NCBI GenBank assembly: GCA_034509925.1
Contig: CM067527.1
Location: 7,124,501 to 7,188,500 of the forward strand
From: Hirudinaria manillensis
Taxonomy: Eukaryota > Annelida > Clitellata > Hirudinida > Hirudinidae
DNA: 64,000 nucleotides
Direction: 5' to 3'
Shown here in pieces: positions 53,490-64,000 of the stretch (position 1 is the stretch's first letter; the number at the start of each line of letters is the position of its first letter). A program made the position numbers and the translations under genes. Under the pieces are notes generated by a model, which was not told where the DNA came from, made no database searches, and worked only from the letters and a program-made list of their open reading frames with translations.

Positions 53490-54227
53490 AATGGCGACAT
53501 AGGAGTTGCAGCGTCAGTTGTCAGATCTTCAACAGCAACTACAGAATCAGAGATTTTTTCATCATCGGTCTCACTTTCTGCTGGAAGTTTGCCTGAAAGC
53601 AAACATCTAGATGGTAGCAATTACAGTGAGTGATGAAAAATTTTCTTATTGTGGCATTGCGTGGAGCCAAGAGAGGGACAGAAAATAGATCCAGATCTTG
53701 ACAGGAGAACGCTTGCTAAAATCAATCTTAGCCTGAAACTTTCAGTTGATAAAGTAACAAAGAAATGTGAAACTGCATCATCTGCGTGGAACTCTCTTGA
53801 AAATGAATTTGAGAGCAACACAATAGTTCGACTTATCAAGCTGTACTCGAATTTGTTCAACACGAAATTCCAAGACTTTTTGAGCATGACCCAGTATGTT
53901 GATCATATTTTGGAGATCTGTGAACAACTGGAGAACATAGGAGAGCCATTTAGAGACAATGTTATAGTAGCAATAATCCTTGCTGGTCTTCCAGAAGCCT
54001 TCACTCCTTTGATTTTAGGAATTCAAGGTTCTCAGCAAGTCACTTCAGTGGAATTTGTGAAGCGATTGCTGCTGCAAGATGGCATTAAAGATTTAGGAAT
54101 CTCCAACGAAAAAGGTGGTGCATTCAGCACTAGAGCATTAAAGAACAGTCCTCGATGCTTCAATTGTAGAAAAATTGGTCACATACAGAAATATTGCAAA
54201 AAAGACAAGCAATCACAAAGTGAATAA
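53490..54227 (+). pseudogene. copia gag, decayed
   Basis: The N-terminal part is broken by an early TAG, by a TGA where the family has Trp (just after LDGSNYSE) and by a frameshift. From 53649 the frame is open: copia gag helical domain (SSAWNSLENEFESNTIVRL, ILAGLPEAF) and a zinc knuckle CFNCRKIGHIQKYC (CX2CX4HX4C). Ends at 54225-54227. Confidence 0.88.
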
Positions 54228-54242
54228 AAAAGCGGTGCTGAT

Positions 54243-54399
54243 ATGTCAAATTTTGCTTCTTTTGTTGCAAGCAACATAGAGACTTCTGACGAGTGGTACT
54301 TGGACACAGGAGCAACCTCTCACTTGTGCTCAAAAAGGAGCATGATGAAAGACTTTGAACCAAGTAATGCACACAGTATAAAAATTGCAGATGGAACAA
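54243..54399 (+). pseudogene. copia protease fragment
   Basis: An aspartic protease start with the catalytic motif WYLDTGATSHLC is cut at IKIADGT by the nested LINE. Its continuation (LKSAGTGKI) resumes at 55537. Confidence 0.9.
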
Positions 54400-55536
54400 T
54401 TGATTATGGTGTTCCTCAAGGTTCTATACTGGGTCCCCTTTTGTTTCTTATTTATATTAATGATTTTCAATGTTCTTCTGATCTTCTCAAAGTATTAATA
54501 TATGCTGATGATATTGTTATTTACACATCAGGAAAAAACTTAAATAATCTTATTACTTTACTCAATAATGAGTTAACTCTTTTGAAAAACTGGTTTGCGA
54601 GCAATTGTTTATCTGTCAATGTTTACAAATCGAATTTTCTGGTTTTTCATTCTTCTAGAAAGGTCATTGAATGTAACAACTCTCTCTACATAGATAGGTT
54701 TTCCCTTAAAAGAGTCACAAGTATTAGATATTTAGGGATCGCAATAGATGAACACCTTTCTTGGCTTAATCATATATCTTATGTACAAAATCGCGTCTCT
54801 AGAAATATTGGAATAATCTCAAGGATTCGGCCTTTTATCAACACAAAAATAGCACTTTTATTATATTTCTCACTCATCTAGCCCTACCTAACTTATTGCA
54901 ATATCATATGGGCTTCTACATACAGGTCACACTTGCATCAGTTATCAATATTACAAAAACGGATTGTGCGTGTCATTTTCCTGCTGCCGCCTTTTTCATC
55001 AACTGTTTCTGCCTTTACAAACAATAATCTACTAAGTTTAACGCAAATTCATGAATTACAAACTGCCCTTTTTATGTTTGCTTATCACTTCAATTCTATT
55101 CCTAAAATATTTTCAGACTTTTTCATAACAAGCAATAATTATAACAATCCTTCTTATTTCTTACGTAACACTCACGAATACAGTCCTACCTTTGCTAAAT
55201 CTACTTTGAAATTATTTTCTATACAGTGTTATGGTCCCAGATTATATACCTCAATACCAGATTCAATTAGGGAGTTAACTTGTTTACATTCATGTCCTTT
55301 TGAGTTATTATTCTTGTTGTTTAAAAAATTGTATAAGTCTCATCTTGTGAGAGATGCCTCAGTTGCTTGAGTTTACATGTTTGTATTATATATGATTTCC
55401 AGGACCAGTCTGTTTAGCGGAAGCTTGCGCTTCCTTAAGACTGACCCTATGAGTTTATTTTATATTTTAAGTTCATTTGTTTCGTTGTGTTATGTACATA
55501 ATTGTTTGTTTAATAAACTCATAAACTCAAAAAAAA
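54400..55536 (+). mobile_element. 5'-truncated LINE nested in copia (CR1/Jockey-like)
   Basis: It begins inside the reverse transcriptase at YGVPQGSILGPLLFLIYIND, with catalytic YADDIVIY and thumb segment RYLGIAIDEHLSWLNHI. One stop (54881) separates the C-terminal part (ILQKRIVRVIF). The 3' end is two copies of ATAAACTC followed by A7, the short 3' repeat style of CR1-type elements. Same strand as copia. No clear target duplication. Confidence 0.85.
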
Positions 55537-56939
55537 TGCTGAAAAGTGCTGGTACAGGGAAAATCCCAATCCCATTAACCACTGGCAAAACCATGGATGC
55601 CAATGATGTCTTGTATGTGCCAGACTTGTCAATAAATCTTCTAGCTGTGAACAGAATTGCACGTTTTGGAAGAAGCATTATTTTTGATCAGCATGGATGC
55701 AAAAAAAAAGATGCAAATGTTGATCAAGCCATTCAGGTCTCTCAGAAATCAATTCTTGGAACTGCCACACAGGTGAATGGATTGTATGTTTTAGATAAAG
55801 AGAAAACAACTAGCTTCTTCACATGCACATCATCGGATAACAACATTTGGCATCGAAGACTAAGTCACCTGAACAGACACTCACTCAATCAATTAAGTAA
55901 AGGTATGACCATTGGTATTCAGATAAAAGGAGACAAACCAAGTCCTTGTGAGGCTTGTGTAAAAGGAAAGCACATCAGAAAGCCATTTGTGTCGAATGGT
56001 ACAAGAAAAACTAAAGCTTTTCTGGAACTGGTTCATTCGGATATTTGTGGTCCCATGCCAATAGCTTTGATTGGTGGAGCGAAATAATGTGTTACGTTTA
56101 TTGATGACTATAGTAGATTCTGCTTTGTATATTTTATAAATTCAAAAGTCATTGAAAAATTCAAAGAGTTCAAGCTTCTGGTTGAAAACCAGACAAATAG
56201 AAAAATAAAAGCTTTTAGAACAGACAATGGTCTAGAATATGTCAATAATCTTTTTTCTGAGATCTTGAAGAGCAATGGAATAATTCATGAAAAAACTATT
56301 GCATATTCCCCAGAGCAAAATGGCTTAGCAGAGAGGTTCAATAGAACATTGCTAGAATGTGCAAGGAACATGCTGATGGACTCAGGAGTAAGCAGTGATT
56401 TATGGGCCGAAGCAGTCGCCACAGCTACTTATCTCAAAAATAGGTCTCCCACCAAGTCGCTGAAAAGTATGACTCCTTTTGAAGCATGGATGAAGAGAAA
56501 ACCAAATCTTAGTCATCTCAAGATTTTTGGTTGCAAGGCACTAGTGAGAATTCCTGATGCACATAGAAAAAAACTGAATTCAAAGTCTAAAGAGTGCATA
56601 CTTGTTGGTTACAGTGAGTACACAAAAGGATACAGATTAATTGACCCTATCACAAAAAGACTTCAAGAAGCTAAAGATATGGTATTCTTTGAGACACAAT
56701 TCTTGTTGACTGACAATACATTTCCTTTTTCACCTCAAGAAGAATCACAGGAACCCACAAATGTAACAGAAAGAAGGATCATCCCCGAAACAGATGATCA
56801 CCTACAAGAACCTCTTGAAGATCAAATTGAGATGAGGACAACATGTCAAGACAGTATTTCTTATGAGGCAAGTGATGTTGAATCTGAAATGGATGATTCA
56901 GAAGCACCAAAGGGAAAAGAAAGACCTCGAAGGAATTGA
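55537..56939 (+). pseudogene. copia protease end and integrase
   Basis: GAG-pre-integrase and integrase. HHCC zinc site IWHRRLSHLNRHSLNQL...CEACVKGKH; then ELVHSDICGPMP. A TAA at 56087 interrupts the frame before VTFIDDYSRF (first catalytic Asp). FRTDNGLEYV (second Asp) and SPEQNGLAERFNRT (Glu) follow. The linker after DMVFFET is acidic. One nonsense codon appears to be the main lesion in this part. Confidence 0.9.
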
Positions 56940-57366
56940 ACACTTAATAGAAAGATCTTCAACGATCAGTTTGTGGTCTACCAGGCAGCTCAATGCTCAG
57001 TCGCTGATCCAACAACACCTTGGGAAGCTCTCAATTCTCCTCATTCTGATGACTGGAAAAACGCAATGGATGATGAAATTCAGGCTCACATTGACAACAA
57101 AACCTGGACTCCTTCAAAGTTGCCCCCAGGAAAAATAGCCATAAAATCCAAATGTTTTTTTTAAACAAAACTAAACCAGGATGGAGATATTGAACGTCAC
57201 AAAGCTCGTTTGGTCATAAAAGGATGTTCACAAAAGCCTGGCATAGATTTTGAAGAGACCTATGCACCAGTAGTGCGTTATGTCTCAATCATACCTCAAG
57301 GATGCAAACACCAAGTGCAGAACGTTAATGGGTGTCTCTGAAAACTGATATCGTATAAAGTGGGGA
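56940..57366 (+). pseudogene. copia reverse transcriptase N-terminal stub
   Basis: Recognisable RT start: WKNAMDDEIQAHIDNKTW, PPGKIAIKSK, then after a TAA at about 57162 [20 protein letters not shown] and YAPVVRYVS. The sequence then jumps to a short tail and the purine tract. The YVDD palm, thumb and RNase H are deleted. Confidence 0.88.
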
Positions 57367-57505
57367 TGTTAGAATCGTAAATTCGCATTGTTATACTTTA
57401 TCTTTGATTTTCGCCATTGTGTGCGCGCGTTTCCTTTGATGTACAGTGTTGCGTTGTTTAGTTGCTGAATAAATTTAGTTTCTTTGGACTAAGGAGTTTC
57501 CAACA
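57367..57505 (+). repeat. right LTR of the copia element
   Basis: 139 bases, about five substitutions from the left LTR; followed by TCTAT (57506-57510). Confidence 0.95.
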
Positions 57506-57510
57506 TCTAT

Positions 57511-58196
57511 GTCTTCACGACATTTACCAGCAAAACTTTTATTAAAACATATTTAATTTACCAAATACTTTCAAAACAATTCATAATTAAATACATTTTT
57601 TTCTTTTCGGAACATTTTGTTTTATCAATATTGCTCTATCGATATTGTTACTACTATATTTCTACATTCGTAGCTTTTTGTTATATATTGCTGATTTCAT
57701 ACATAGGCAAACATAATCATTGGTATAAATATTTGAATCGAACTGTGTCGTTAACTCCTGCCAAACACTTAATCAATTGATCTTTAAAAATTCCAGAATG
57801 TAAAATTGTCGCGGAAACTAAATAAAACTGGCTGCTGCCAAACACTTAAGACCTTTAATTGACCTTTTAAGTTCCAGAGTGTACTCATATTTAAAATTGT
57901 CGAGGAAACTAAACCACCATAGCATGGGAGAAAGTTCTGTCCGTAAATTAAAATAATCATCAAGTTTTCTTCCTTTGGCGAAATATGAGTCGCAAACAAA
58001 ACCTAACACTGACATTAACGTTAATAATTAACAATAAAAAATATAATTTCACAATAAATTTATAAAATAAAAAACCTATTTATAAATTTCAATAGTGGTA
58101 TTAACGATCTTTGATTTGCTGCTTCAGGCCGATCTTGAATATCCTAAGCTGTGGCAAAATTTCCAAGCAAGTTATTCGTGAGACACTATATTTAAA
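57511..58196. other. 5' flank of E2 copy B
   Basis: 57866-58196 is nearly identical to the flank of copy A. Left of this, similarity to 38130-38290 is patchy, with a partial internal repeat (CCAAACACTTAA... occurs twice, near 57762 and 57837), so this side has been rearranged. Confidence 0.7.
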
Positions 58197-58922
58197 ATGT
58201 CTAGAAGGGAGTGGGAAGAAAGTCTGGGCGGCAAAGAAATACCTGCTAGGTGTCTCAAGAGAATTCAAAGGGACATAAGTACGTTGATTAAAAATCCAAT
58301 TGAAGGAATATATGCGTTATCAGACGAGGCAAACATTAGAAAATTGCAACTTCTTATCGTGGGTCCTCCAGGTACCGCATATCACGGAGGGATGATTACT
58401 TTCCTGATTGGTTTTACTGATAACTATCCCATGAAACCACCAATGGTGTATTGCGAGACGTCATCCGGAATACAATTTCATCCGCACATCTATCAAGATG
58501 GTTCAATATGCCTTAGCATTTTAGGGACACATGATGGTCCAGGATGGGCACCGGTGATTACATTGTCAACTTTAGCCATCACTCTTCAGTCATTTCTGAG
58601 TGATAAACCTTACCATCACGTAAATGGATATAATGAAAAGGACGAGGAATCAGTCAAGTTTTACAACTTTGCAGTTCAACACCATATCATTAAGGCTGCT
58701 GTTATTAATGTTATGGAGAATATAGACAAGTGTGATGAATATTTTGTTGAGAAGATCAAAGCGATATTTAACGAAAATTACGACCATTATATAAATTTCT
58801 GCAAAGAAAACATGCATCTTGATGGTCAAATATGCAAAAGTCCTTATGGAGATTTCAAATATGAATTCAAATCTTTTCTTGAAAAACTCGAGTTAATTAA
58901 ACAGAATTTGGTGACGAAATGA
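58197..58922 (+). CDS. UBE2Z-like: UBE2Z-like ubiquitin-conjugating enzyme, copy B
   Basis: 241 residues, single exon, same start as copy A. 17 residues differ from copy A by my count: R9S, G36E, E76N, L79M, L83M, H85Y, R93Q, E100Q, E110G, A111T, F112H, G113D, S118A, Q163H, R178K, G215S, F226S. Catalytic C105 is kept (SICLSILGTHDGPGWAP) and the HPH in place of HPN is shared. The SILGT-x-x-GP-x-W wording of this copy is closer to vertebrate UBE2Z than copy A, so B may keep the older active-site loop; that is inference. Probably a working gene: frame intact, AATAAA at 58981-58986. Confidence 0.85.
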   Translation: MSRREWEESLGGKEIPARCLKRIQRDISTLIKNPIEGIYALSDEANIRKLQLLIVGPPGTAYHGGMITFLIGFTDNYPMKPPMVYCETSSGIQFHPHIYQDGSICLSILGTHDGPGWAPVITLSTLAITLQSFLSDKPYHHVNGYNEKDEESVKFYNFAVQHHIIKAAVINVMENIDKCDEYFVEKIKAIFNENYDHYINFCKENMHLDGQICKSPYGDFKYEFKSFLEKLELIKQNLVTK

Positions 58923-58980
58923 TTCATCTTGTAAATTCTCGAGGTATAGAGGCTTCAGAAGTTTAAGAAAAGCTGTTTCT

Positions 58981-58986
58981 AATAAA
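58981..58986 (+). other. poly(A) signal of E2 copy B
   Basis: AATAAA 59 bases after the stop codon, in the same relative position as in copy A. Confidence 0.7.
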
Positions 58987-59094
58987 AATTTCTTTGAACG
59001 TTGCTTCAGTTTGTCTTGCTCTTTATTGATACACTGTTCTTGTTTAAATGTTGCTTTCACTGAGTTTTGTGATGTGATTATGTCATTATCTCTG

Positions 59095-59487
59095 CTGAAG
59101 CAGGAATCTTGATAACGGAACGCTCATGTGGCTGAAACAAGCAAGAGGAAAGAATCTGCCTGTCAGCAGCGATCTGAAAAGAAGGCAATGAAACTGGTTG
59201 AACGGATGCAAATCCCGGACTTCACGGTTGGCTGAACAATTTCAAGAAGCGCCACGGCATCATGTCCAAGAGAGCGGGGCGAAGCTGGAGTTATGAATTT
59301 GCAAGTCCGGTATGATGAAAGAAGATGCGCCAGCTACCGATTCATGAGAGCTTTAGATTGGGCTGATGGGTAACTTGAGAAGATAAAACCGTTTTTATTT
59401 GATAAAATAAGGATGTTTTTACAAACCCTCGTTAATATGCCACTTTTACTCGGTCCCGACGGATAGAATGGTAACGGGATTTGACTG
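59095..59487 (+). mobile_element. pogo/Tigger-like transposon remnant with CENP-B-type helix-turn-helix
   Basis: Right end ...CGGGATTTGACTG followed by TA; reversed, it matches the termini of the MITE at 39518-40182 and continues with shared ACCGAGTAAAAGTGGCATA and GAGGGTTTGTAAAAAC blocks. Left of the shared end are decayed coding pieces: TLMWLKQARGKNLPVSS and GWLNNFKKRHGIMSKRAG, both typical of the CENP-B/Tigger DNA-binding region, in different frames. The left end and catalytic DDE domain are missing. Confidence 0.75.
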
Positions 59488-60073
59488 TAGAATGGTTCTC
59501 AATCTTTTACCTGCCACGGACACCAATTTCTTACTTAATTCTTTTGAGACCCCAATGTAATTATTCAGATATAATTAACATAATAAAATAATTATTATAA
59601 AAGCATTTTATGCAACAAAAAATATGATTGAGAGCTTTGTCTTGATGAAGTTAAGGACTTAAGATTTGTGATTTATGGTCTTTGATTGGAGTTTTGAATA
59701 AAAGTCACGAAAAAACATCATCAAGACTAGTTTGTCCCAAAGCCATCCAGTGAATCTGACAATGGATTGTTGTTTGATCCAAGGCCAACATTATTTTTCA
59801 TATGTGCAGTAAAACCTGCCTATGGGGACAACTACACTTTGCATGAAAGAAGTGCCCCTATGAGTTAACAAGAATATTGCAAAAACACTTCATTATAGAG
59901 GATAGTTTTGTGATTGGTTTGGCATATTTTTTTAAATTTTTAGTAGAACTGTTTCTTCTCAGTTTAACCAGTGATTTTTTTCATATGCTTTTAATAATGG
60001 GCCCTCTCATATGATGGAGACCAACTTCAAAGACTACCAAACAAGAACAGATTAGATTGAAAAAAGTAAGCAT
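59488..60073. other. duplication remnant, otherwise no gene
   Basis: 59565-59765 matches 42181-42345 in several ordered blocks. 59806 onward begins CAGTAAAACCTGCCTATGGG, which resembles a Tigger-type terminus, but no partner end was found. Confidence 0.5.
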
Positions 60074-60079
60074 TTATTA
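60074..60079 (-). other. poly(A) signal of the Arg/Ser-rich gene
   Basis: TTTATT on the plus strand reads AATAAA on the minus strand, about 400 bases beyond the stop codon of the gene at 60477-63039. Confidence 0.5.
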
Positions 60080-60476
60080 AACCAAAAACAACTAAAATAC
60101 ACATCCTCGGATCAGTCAACTTATTTTTGGAGCAGAATGGAACCTTCCAATTCCTGCCTGGCTGCCTAAAACAGTCACATAACCTCTTGACTCTCTTCTG
60201 CCAACAGCTCTTCAAACTTGTCATGTTTCCAGGTATCCATGTCTGGACGTGATACTTTAAAGCGAAGTTCAAATTATTATTCGATAATTAAATTAAAATT
60301 AGAAAATGGACATGCCCTTTAACTACATTAGAGCACTACATCCAAATGCAGCAATAGGCATAAATTATGAACATTTATTTGTTTACATCCTTAACCTCAA
60401 ATGATGCCATTTTCCAAATCACAAGAATGAATACATTGAAGTGATCCATTATTCATTCACACAATTCCAATCCACA

Positions 60477-63039
60477 TTAGTAATGGTATACAATAACAAG
60501 TTCTTCAAATCCTGAAAAATGGGAGCAAACACCCTGGAAATGAAACCCACCCTGCCTTCCTCCATAACCTCCTCCCCCTCTGCCCCTGGGAACCCTCCCC
60601 CTGGCCCAATGACCTCCTCTGACATCATTTCTTGCTCTTCTTGAATCATTGTCCAGTCTCTCCCTCAGGTCATGCTGTCAATTAGAAATATAAGATTATA
60701 ATATCATCATGGCTACCATCAATTCAAAAAAGTTTCAAAGCACCTACCTCGTAATAACTCTTCCCCTTTGGAATCATCTCTGGCTTGTCCTTCCAAGCTT
60801 CATACATGAATCTCCCTGCAATCGAAAACGTCATCCGTCGGGTTAACATAAGTCGCAATGGCTTTTGATTTTAATGGAATTTAATTAGAATTAGAAAAAA
60901 ATTTAAAAATTAAATCTAATTGCATCCACACCTGTTGTTAGAAATATAGATTACAAACACCAACCTGGTCTCTTTGAAAAATCTGGTAGGTTTGAGCCAT
61001 CTGCTGCAAACAAATTTAGACGAACATCAGCAATCAAAGAATTAATTAATTAATTAATCAATTAATTTCTATCGACGTTTTGTAATTGCAATATTTCTAC
61101 ATCAAACTCTTTGTGCAGACTCGATTTATGCACGCAAAAATCTTTGGTTAAACACCTACTTCTACAGAATGGTTTAATGAAGTTAACATGAAAGAATCAC
61201 GATTTAAATATCACTAGCATTAGCAAGTTGTAATGTACCGACCAAGTCCTCTTAAAGATCTTACCTTCTGCAACCCTTTGCCTGGCCTCTTGGTGATCAT
61301 TGTATCTGCTTTAATAGGTGAATGTTGAGTGACACTTTATAGCAAACCAAAGATCTTTTGAAAATCATAAACAGGTTCTTTATCAGTGGGGTGAAGGTCA
61401 AAGGGGAAGAGTGGTTATGAATAATCGATCGACGTTATAATCGATAAGGTACGAAGGCATAGTTAACGTACCGAGTGCCCTGCAATAGAATGAGATTAGC
61501 TACAAATTTAATCATTACTTGTAATCCTTCACAGGTGAGCCATTCCAGTTCTCTTTAAATCTTCTTTCCCGAGGTGGTCTTCCTTCTCCGAAATCCTCAT
61601 TTGCATCGGCGGGCCTGACGACCCTTTTTTCCAGGTTGCGACCGACGAACCTGTCGTCGGAGTGACGGGGAGGTGCCGGGAAGTCTGTAGCCTTGCCCCT
61701 GAACTCGTCCCTGAGAGTCAAAGATCCACGACCCTCTAGGGCGCTCTTGGGGATTACGACCGCCCTCGGATCGAGCACCTTGGGGATCCTAAAGCTCTCC
61801 CTGCCAGATATCTTCCTCTCTATCTCAACGGAGACATTCTCTTCCACCACCAGCTGACGACTGGTGCTGAGGGCAGAGAATCTGTCGTTGAGCAGGAATT
61901 CCGTCTGGTCGTACCTCCTGCCCGGGTAGCCACCTTCTTCCGAGATATCGACGACCTCTCCAGGGTCAGGTGACTTCCTCCTCTTCTTTGGCATGTCGTT
62001 CTCTCTCTCCTCCTTGAATTTACGCTTCTCCCTTGGTGGAGTTTCGCGATACCTTCGTTCTGTGCGAGATTTTAATGATTACTATACAATGTAAAAGTAT
62101 AAAGAATTTTATGGAAGATCTTTAATACTAAAGGCTGCCTTTAAATTACATATAAAATGCCAATTTAGCAATAAATTGAATATAACAAATAAATAATAAC
62201 TTGGAAATAAAATGATGGGTAAAACTAAAAAATAACTAATTCAATTATTTCTTTTTTTGCCTGCAACCTGCTCTGGAGCTGGCATCTATCCTTTCCCTCC
62301 TGTTCAAGGGCGACCTGGACCTTGATCTTCTTCTGAAATCCCTGCTGAAATGGGTTCCCTTGTCAGGCTCCCTGGGTATATAAGAAGTGAACCATGTAGC
62401 AAAATAATGTTTAACCTATCTATGAGATTTTTTTACAAGGAAGCTGAAAACCATTTTAATTCCAATATTTCATAAATGCAATTATAGAATAGTTACACAT
62501 AATGCTAATAGCATCAAAAGAAGATGACTAAATCAGGAATCACCAGTTTGTATTTCATTGTCATTGTCATATTACTAATCAGCATTATTATTAAACAAGA
62601 AAGACAAAACTAATTTTAAAGTCTAAAAACTAGTAAAAGATCCATACTTAAAGGATTACTAGAAGCTATTCTGTCTCACATATGGTAAAGGTGATGTGAT
62701 GTTTCCATGTAATTTAAAGTTGATGTGATGTTTCAATGTAATTTAAATTAAACTTTAATAAAATTGACAACAAATGATTTCCATTTCAGTTTCCTTTCAT
62801 TTCAGCAAAGAAATTCATTGGCAAGTGAAATGCAATATGCTTAGGAACACAACTTAAAACTGGCTTCATTCAGAATAAAAACGAATTAAATTAATGGCTA
62901 TTTACCTGTACCTGGCAGTATCATGTGGGCTTTTCCTGTCCCTTGGCTCAGGAACTTCAGTGAATCTTCTCCTTTTTATGCGTGGACTGACATCTCTTCT
63001 AGTGTCTCCGTCATCATGTCTCGCCAATCGACTAGACAT
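60477..63039 (-). CDS. Arg/Ser-rich protein with RG box, probably nuclear RNA-associated
   Basis: Seven exons: 62906-63039, 62268-62371, 61519-62059, 61265-61305, 60965-61003, 60748-60815, 60477-60674; phase closes at all junctions, 374 residues. It starts MSSRLARHDGDTRRDVS. Exon 2 has an RS stretch (RRRSRSRSPLNRRER). Exon 3 has basic nuclear-localisation-type KKRRKSPDPGE, then FLLNDRFSALSTSRQ, reminiscent of the LNERF motif of CHTOP and BCLAF1/THRAP3 proteins. Exons 5-6 give SKRPGRFMYEAWKDKP. The last exon has an RG box (HWARGRVPRGRGGGGYGG). These traits suggest mRNA processing or export, but I cannot name the family. The exon 2 donor (AG/GTTGCA) is weak. Exon 5 has a CAGCAG tandem acceptor. 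Another frame in the last exon is also open. Confidence 0.7.
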
Positions 63040-64000
63040 TGTTTACTATAAATCTTTTGGACAAAATCATACATTAAATGCGACATGCAATCTTAATCGT
63101 CAATGCGCAGAAATGACGTGTGCTAAGACTCAAAACCGAAACATTTAATCTTTCCCAAATCAAAATCACAATGCACAACCAGTCTAGTTTATCCCAAGAT
63201 ATAAAAGCTCACGCTAATATCTTTCCAAGTCCTATAACCCCGGCAGCTTCGGTAATGATGGCAGATCTAACAACCGGTGTTTACAAATGTATTTTGTAAT
63301 TATTTTTTGAAAATTTCATAAGAAAATTGAAATTATTTGTTTGCAAAATTAAACTTGTTATAATAGTTTTAATGGCATTTTTTAAAGTTTGAGTCCTAAA
63401 TTTTTATGTTTAAATAACAGATTAAGTGAATTTTAACAGTTTACAAAATTCTTAACACAACAAAAAGTTGCATGACTTTTTTGTATCCATCCAAAGCCTC
63501 ACCAAACGTTGAAATTTCATTTACCTCAAAATCCCTAAATTAACGGCTTGAATTATTAAATTTCTGAAGCGTGATTTCACAAATAAAGTTTAGACACATC
63601 CCTCGAGAGAGAGAAGCAAGTTTGGACGTGGTCTAGAATCTACTAAAATCGACCAAATCACCATTTGCCCCCTCTGCCCGTTCAAAACCTAACCCTCAAT
63701 CAATGTGTTTAATCACTAAAATGACCCTATTCTCTATGTAATAATTTATTGATGGGTCCACCCAACTACTGCATTAAAAAAAATTGACATTCCCACGAAA
63801 TCCTTAACCGATAATCCCTACTGCCCGTTGCATAAACAACTCGTTCGATCATCAAGTATTCGTTAATCTAATTCACCTCTGAAACCAGACTTAATAATCC
63901 CATATCTAGTTATTTCACATGCAACAAACTTTACTAATGCTAATTCACAAATTAAAAACTCAAGGTGAAAAATGAAGAATGTAGTTAAATGTGAATACAA
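63040..64000. other. 5' flank of the Arg/Ser-rich gene, no other gene seen
   Basis: AT-rich DNA; promoter of the minus-strand gene is expected here but no defined element is recognised. Confidence 0.45.

Larger units (their letters stand above)
53271..57505 (+). mobile_element. copia-type LTR retrotransposon, decayed, with nested LINE
   Basis: 139-base LTRs at both ends (TGTTAGAATCG...TTTCCAACA) with about five differences, and target duplication TCTAT on both sides. Primer site 53410-53423 is complementary to the anticodon arm, not the 3' end, of initiator tRNA-Met. Order gag-protease-integrase-RT is the copia order. The element is dead: nonsense and frameshift changes in gag and integrase, a nested LINE in the protease region, and loss of most reverse transcriptase and all RNase H. 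A purine tract (AAGTGGGGA) precedes the right LTR. Confidence 0.93.

Noticed and set aside
59800-60290. Possible second Tigger-like element starting CAGTAAAACCTGCC
   Set aside because: No matching inverted end or TA duplication found.

Overview
The window is animal nuclear DNA, probably from an invertebrate. Genes are split by GT-AG introns (one apparent GC-AG), families are metazoan (GMF, GLMP, UBE2Z-like E2, RING/B-box protein), the DNA is AT-rich, and a large share is pure microsatellite. No taxon can be fixed from sequence alone; nothing here is bacterial or viral.

Layout. 1-14.0 kb is gene-poor: AT-rich DNA with (ATT)n, (GAT/GAC)n, a 400-bp (GAGT)n array, a 12-bp minisatellite and (ATC)n. 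14.1-15.3 kb is a RING/B-box/coiled-coil gene (+). 16.9-18.7 kb is a six-exon glia maturation factor gene (-). 19.7-23.6 kb is an almost full-length R2-clade non-LTR retrotransposon (-), outside rDNA and bracketed by (TAA)n. 24.2-27.3 kb is minisatellite and (ATCC)n/(GGAT)n DNA. 27.3-29.2 kb is an unrecognised two-exon gene (+). 31.15-31.83 kb is a 5'-truncated Dong/R4-clade element in (TAA)n. 33.5-37.8 kb is a seven-exon GLMP (lysosomal membrane glycoprotein) gene (-). 38.6-39.3 kb and 58.2-58.9 kb are two intronless UBE2Z-like E2 genes within a duplicated segment. Between them lie a pogo-like MITE, LINE remnants, a (TTA)n array, a full-length Dong/R4 element with one amber codon, an 880-bp (TTA)n array, a very young 1.8-kb LTR element whose only protein has a SAP domain, and a decayed copia element with a LINE nested inside. 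60.5-63.0 kb is a seven-exon Arg/Ser-rich, RG-box protein gene (-).

The most notable signals are these. (1) Three RLE-type retrotransposons from two clades all sit in (TAA)n tracts, all with TAA on their sense strand, so the microsatellites look like landing pads. (2) A non-autonomous LTR element has 297-bp LTRs identical by eye, a tRNA-Leu primer site and a SAP-domain protein in place of gag-pol. (3) The E2 duplicates differ mostly in a 43-residue window around the catalytic cysteine, while their flanks and synonymous sites have hardly changed. Exon models for GMF, GLMP and the Arg/Ser gene were built by hand; reading phase closes across every junction. Homology calls are by recognition, not by search.
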